Of a stretch of 14,209 bases of DNA, positions 13,583-14,209 are shown piece by piece. Below the pieces are notes generated by a model. The model saw nothing but the letters and a program-made list of their open reading frames with translations, was not told where the DNA came from and did not search any database. The stretch's first letter is position 1; every line of letters starts with the position of its first letter. The DNA comes from an uncultured Anaerococcus sp. (GTDB taxonomy: Bacteria > Bacillota_A > Clostridia > Tissierellales > Peptoniphilaceae). Location of the stretch: positions 1-14,209 of the forward strand of contig CAMEGY010000005.1 in the NCBI GenBank assembly GCA_945916625.1, given 5' to 3'. The position numbers were made by a program, and so were the translations under genes.

Positions 13583-14056
13583 TTATCTTTTTGCTTTATT
13601 AAGTGCAGAATCTTCTGCCTCAGATAATTCTTCTCTAGCTTTTCCAGATACTACTTCCTTAAGATAGACGTTTGAACCATCGTTACCATAAATACTAGTA
13701 AGGATTATCCCGTTGTGGAAATTATCTAGCATACAAAGAGCAAATGATAGTTCTCTACTTTGACCATCAAAGGCATCAAAGTGAACTACTGCCATATTTG
13801 ATACAGCTCCCATGGTTGTATCTTTGGCATCTGCTGCTGTCCTATTTATATTTCTAAGCTCCTTATGGGATGATTCGATTTGGTCATTTAGGTTGTTTAA
13901 TAATTCTTCGATATTAAGATCCGGATCATTTCCTCTAAGTAGGTGGTCATATCTTTGCTTTTGCCTGCGTGTTCTATCAGTAAGGCTTTTTATCATGGCA
14001 AATTGTAAGATTACTATTAGGGCTAAAAGGCCCATTCCTATATATATTCCTGTCAC
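13583..14056 (-). CDS. DUF4446 family membrane-anchored protein
   Basis: Protein of 157 residues with a single N-terminal membrane segment (about 3-22), a charged, probably coiled region at about 25-78, and a soluble C-terminal domain containing VVHFDAFDGQSRELSFALCMLD and GIILTSIYG, the DUF4446 signature (a strand with FDAFD, then LSF and LTSIYG). Function is unknown; in many Firmicutes the family is encoded next to chromosome-partitioning genes. The start is GTG 14056, preceded by GAAGGAAAG, and it overlaps the upstream stop as GTGA, so translation is probably coupled. The C-terminus ends in an acidic then basic stretch. Confidence 0.87.
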   Translation of the reverse strand: MTGIYIGMGLLALIVILQFAMIKSLTDRTRRQKQRYDHLLRGNDPDLNIEELLNNLNDQIESSHKELRNINRTAADAKDTTMGAVSNMAVVHFDAFDGQSRELSFALCMLDNFHNGIILTSIYGNDGSNVYLKEVVSGKAREELSEAEDSALNKAKR

Positions 14057-14209
14057 GCTTTCCTTCTTTCTATAATATTTCTATTATTATGATATAGTTT
14101 CTCAGCTTCTTTCAAAGCTTCCCCAATATTATACTTATAATTAGTATCTTTTAAATTCATTTCTAGGATAGGAACCGATGATTTTATGGCTCCATATATA
14201 AGCTCATTT
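14053..14209 (-). CDS. Unidentified protein, C-terminal fragment
   Basis: Open reading frame entering from the right edge and ending at TGA 14053-14055. The 51 visible residues include NELIYGAIKSSVPILEMN, then NYKYNIGEALKEAEKLY, and end in RNIIERRKA. Codon use matches the neighbours, and the stop overlaps the DUF4446 start, so it is a real upstream gene of the same operon. I do not recognise the family. The neighbourhood would suggest a ParA/ParB-type gene, but the visible residues do not show a clear ParB or Soj C-terminus. Confidence 0.65.
   Translation of the reverse strand, partial: NELIYGAIKSSVPILEMNLKDTNYKYNIGEALKEAEKLYHNNRNIIERRKA

Noticed and set aside
1..14209. CRISPR array, tRNA, rRNA or transposase
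   Set aside because: No regularly spaced repeats, cloverleaf-forming segments, ribosomal sequences or transposase motifs were seen on reading both strands.

Overview
This is low-GC, AT-rich chromosomal DNA from an anaerobic Firmicute. Heavy ATA and AGA/AGG codon use, a clostridial-type thioredoxin reductase, Pta and nickel-pincer cofactor genes suggest the Tissierellia (an Anaerococcus or Peptoniphilus relative). That placement is inference; no rRNA is present. No tRNA, rRNA, CRISPR array or insertion sequence was recognised.

Layout. (1) 1-1132, minus: 5' part of a class I ribonucleotide reductase large subunit (nrdA), running off the left edge, with a promoter bearing two NrdR-box-like sites. 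(2) 1224-2848, minus: an sppA-RDD membrane-protein operon with its own promoter and terminator. (3) 2892-5963, plus: larE-larB-larC, three overlapping genes that make the nickel-pincer nucleotide cofactor of lactate racemase (LarA, not in this window). It begins with an attenuator-like leader. larC is split at a nine-A run, and its second half is reached by a -1 frameshift. (4) 5964-6660: intergenic DNA holding a DUF4177-like gene broken by one stop codon, plus several unexplained palindromes. (5) 6629-9275, minus: a MarR-family regulator overlapping ftsH, with repeated operator-like sequences at its promoter. (6) 9283-12451, minus: a tightly packed set of a DUF1538 membrane protein, a two-domain PII-like protein, thioredoxin and a thioredoxin-reductase-like flavoprotein. 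(7) 12466-14209, minus: pta, a DUF4446 membrane protein, and the C-terminus of an unidentified gene.

How the parts work together. LarB carboxylates and hydrolyses the nicotinate dinucleotide precursor, LarE adds sulfur, and LarC inserts nickel. The most system-like and least explained block is DUF1538-PII-TrxA-TrxB: a duplicated membrane protein coupled to a probable small-molecule sensor and then to a disulfide-reduction pair. The reductase lacks the usual NADPH-binding motifs. This set is the best candidate for an undescribed function here. Except for the lar operon and the broken DUF4177 gene, every gene lies on the minus strand.
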